Positions 14,436 through 14,621 of a stretch of DNA of 14,621 nt are shown here, in pieces. The DNA comes from Pullibacteroides sp964436335 (GTDB lineage: Bacteria; Bacteroidota; Bacteroidia; Bacteroidales; P3), in assembly GCA_964436335.1 (NCBI GenBank), contig CAYTCD010000046.1, forward strand, positions 1-14,621. The letters run 5' to 3'. The translations under genes and the position numbers were made by a program. Position 1 is the first letter of the stretch. Every line of letters starts with the position of its first letter. Below the pieces are notes generated by a model. It worked only from the letters and a program-made list of their open reading frames with translations, was not told the DNA's origin and made no database searches.

Positions 14436-14621
14436 TTATTTGGTTTCGATAACGCAAACCTTGGAAAGACTCCAGAAAGCCGACGGATTGGTGATTTCCA
14501 CCTTGACGTTTTTCTTGTCTTTGTCATCGATGCGATAACTTCCGTTAGGATGTTGGGTATAGAACTTGACAATTTTGGCCGCATGGGTTTCGATAACGCG
14601 TTGTTCTTCGTTGATCGGGAT
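14436..14621 (-). CDS. C-terminal fragment of an unidentified protein (start beyond window)
   Basis: The minus strand is open from the window edge to a TAA at 14436-14438, giving 61 residues beginning IPINEEQRVIETHAAKIVKF and ending FWSLSKVCVIETK. The composition is soluble and charged. It converges with deoC across the shared terminator, and its stop lies 20 bp from it, as expected for a real gene end. I do not recognise the family. A different-frame open stretch in 14276-14584 overlaps deoC and the terminator and is not credible. Confidence 0.7.
   Translation of the reverse strand: MPINEEQRVIETHAAKIVKFYTQHPNGSYRIDDKDKKNVKVEITNPSAFWSLSKVCVIETK

Overview
The window looks like a piece of a Bacteroidetes chromosome, probably Bacteroidales. 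The evidence is protein content and style (a DUF4175-type coiled-coil membrane protein beside ybeY and mnmG, a YbeY whose third metal-ligand His is replaced by Asp, a MORN_2/YwqK-repeat exported protein), weak or absent Shine-Dalgarno sequences, and sites fitting the Bacteroidetes -7 motif TAnnTTTG upstream of nadA, rpiB and possibly mutS. No phage, transposon, CRISPR, tRNA or rRNA gene was seen.

Layout: every gene left of about 11.1 kb is on the minus strand and every main gene right of about 11.7 kb is on the plus strand. Leftwards from the divide run nadA, a MORN-repeat exported protein, a 1172-residue DUF4175-type protein, ybeY, then (after a repeat-rich, partly unassembled intergenic stretch) mnmG and mutS, which runs off the left edge. 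Rightwards run rpiB, a lutB-like LUD/iron-sulfur protein and deoC, ending in a strong symmetric terminator. A gene fragment of unknown function enters from the right edge on the minus strand.

The most interesting content is non-coding. (1) The 608-bp AT-rich divide between nadA and rpiB has the look of a replication origin: a 67-bp stretch with only four G/C bases, several DnaA-box-like nonamers, repeated TTATCAA motifs and a 12-bp direct repeat, with genes diverging on both sides. (2) Six to eight kb away are three distinct (four if the assembly is literal) perfect 16-bp palindromes TGTTTCACGTGAAACA, the ParB-binding centromere site parS: one upstream of mnmG, one inside the ybeY coding sequence, one in the DUF4175/ybeY junction. 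(3) Between mnmG and ybeY lies a 75-bp-period tandem array of about 41-bp hairpins joined by two alternating linkers (A-B-A-B-A-A), for which I recognise no family. (4) The 100-N gap beside it is flanked by two identical 55-bp sequences, which suggests an assembly join.

Taken together this is best read as the origin-proximal chromosome segregation region (oriC candidate plus parS cluster) embedded among housekeeping genes for NAD synthesis, ribosome/tRNA maturation, mismatch repair and pentose metabolism. The parS identification rests on exact sequence; the origin call is well motivated but inferred; the function of the hairpin array is unknown.
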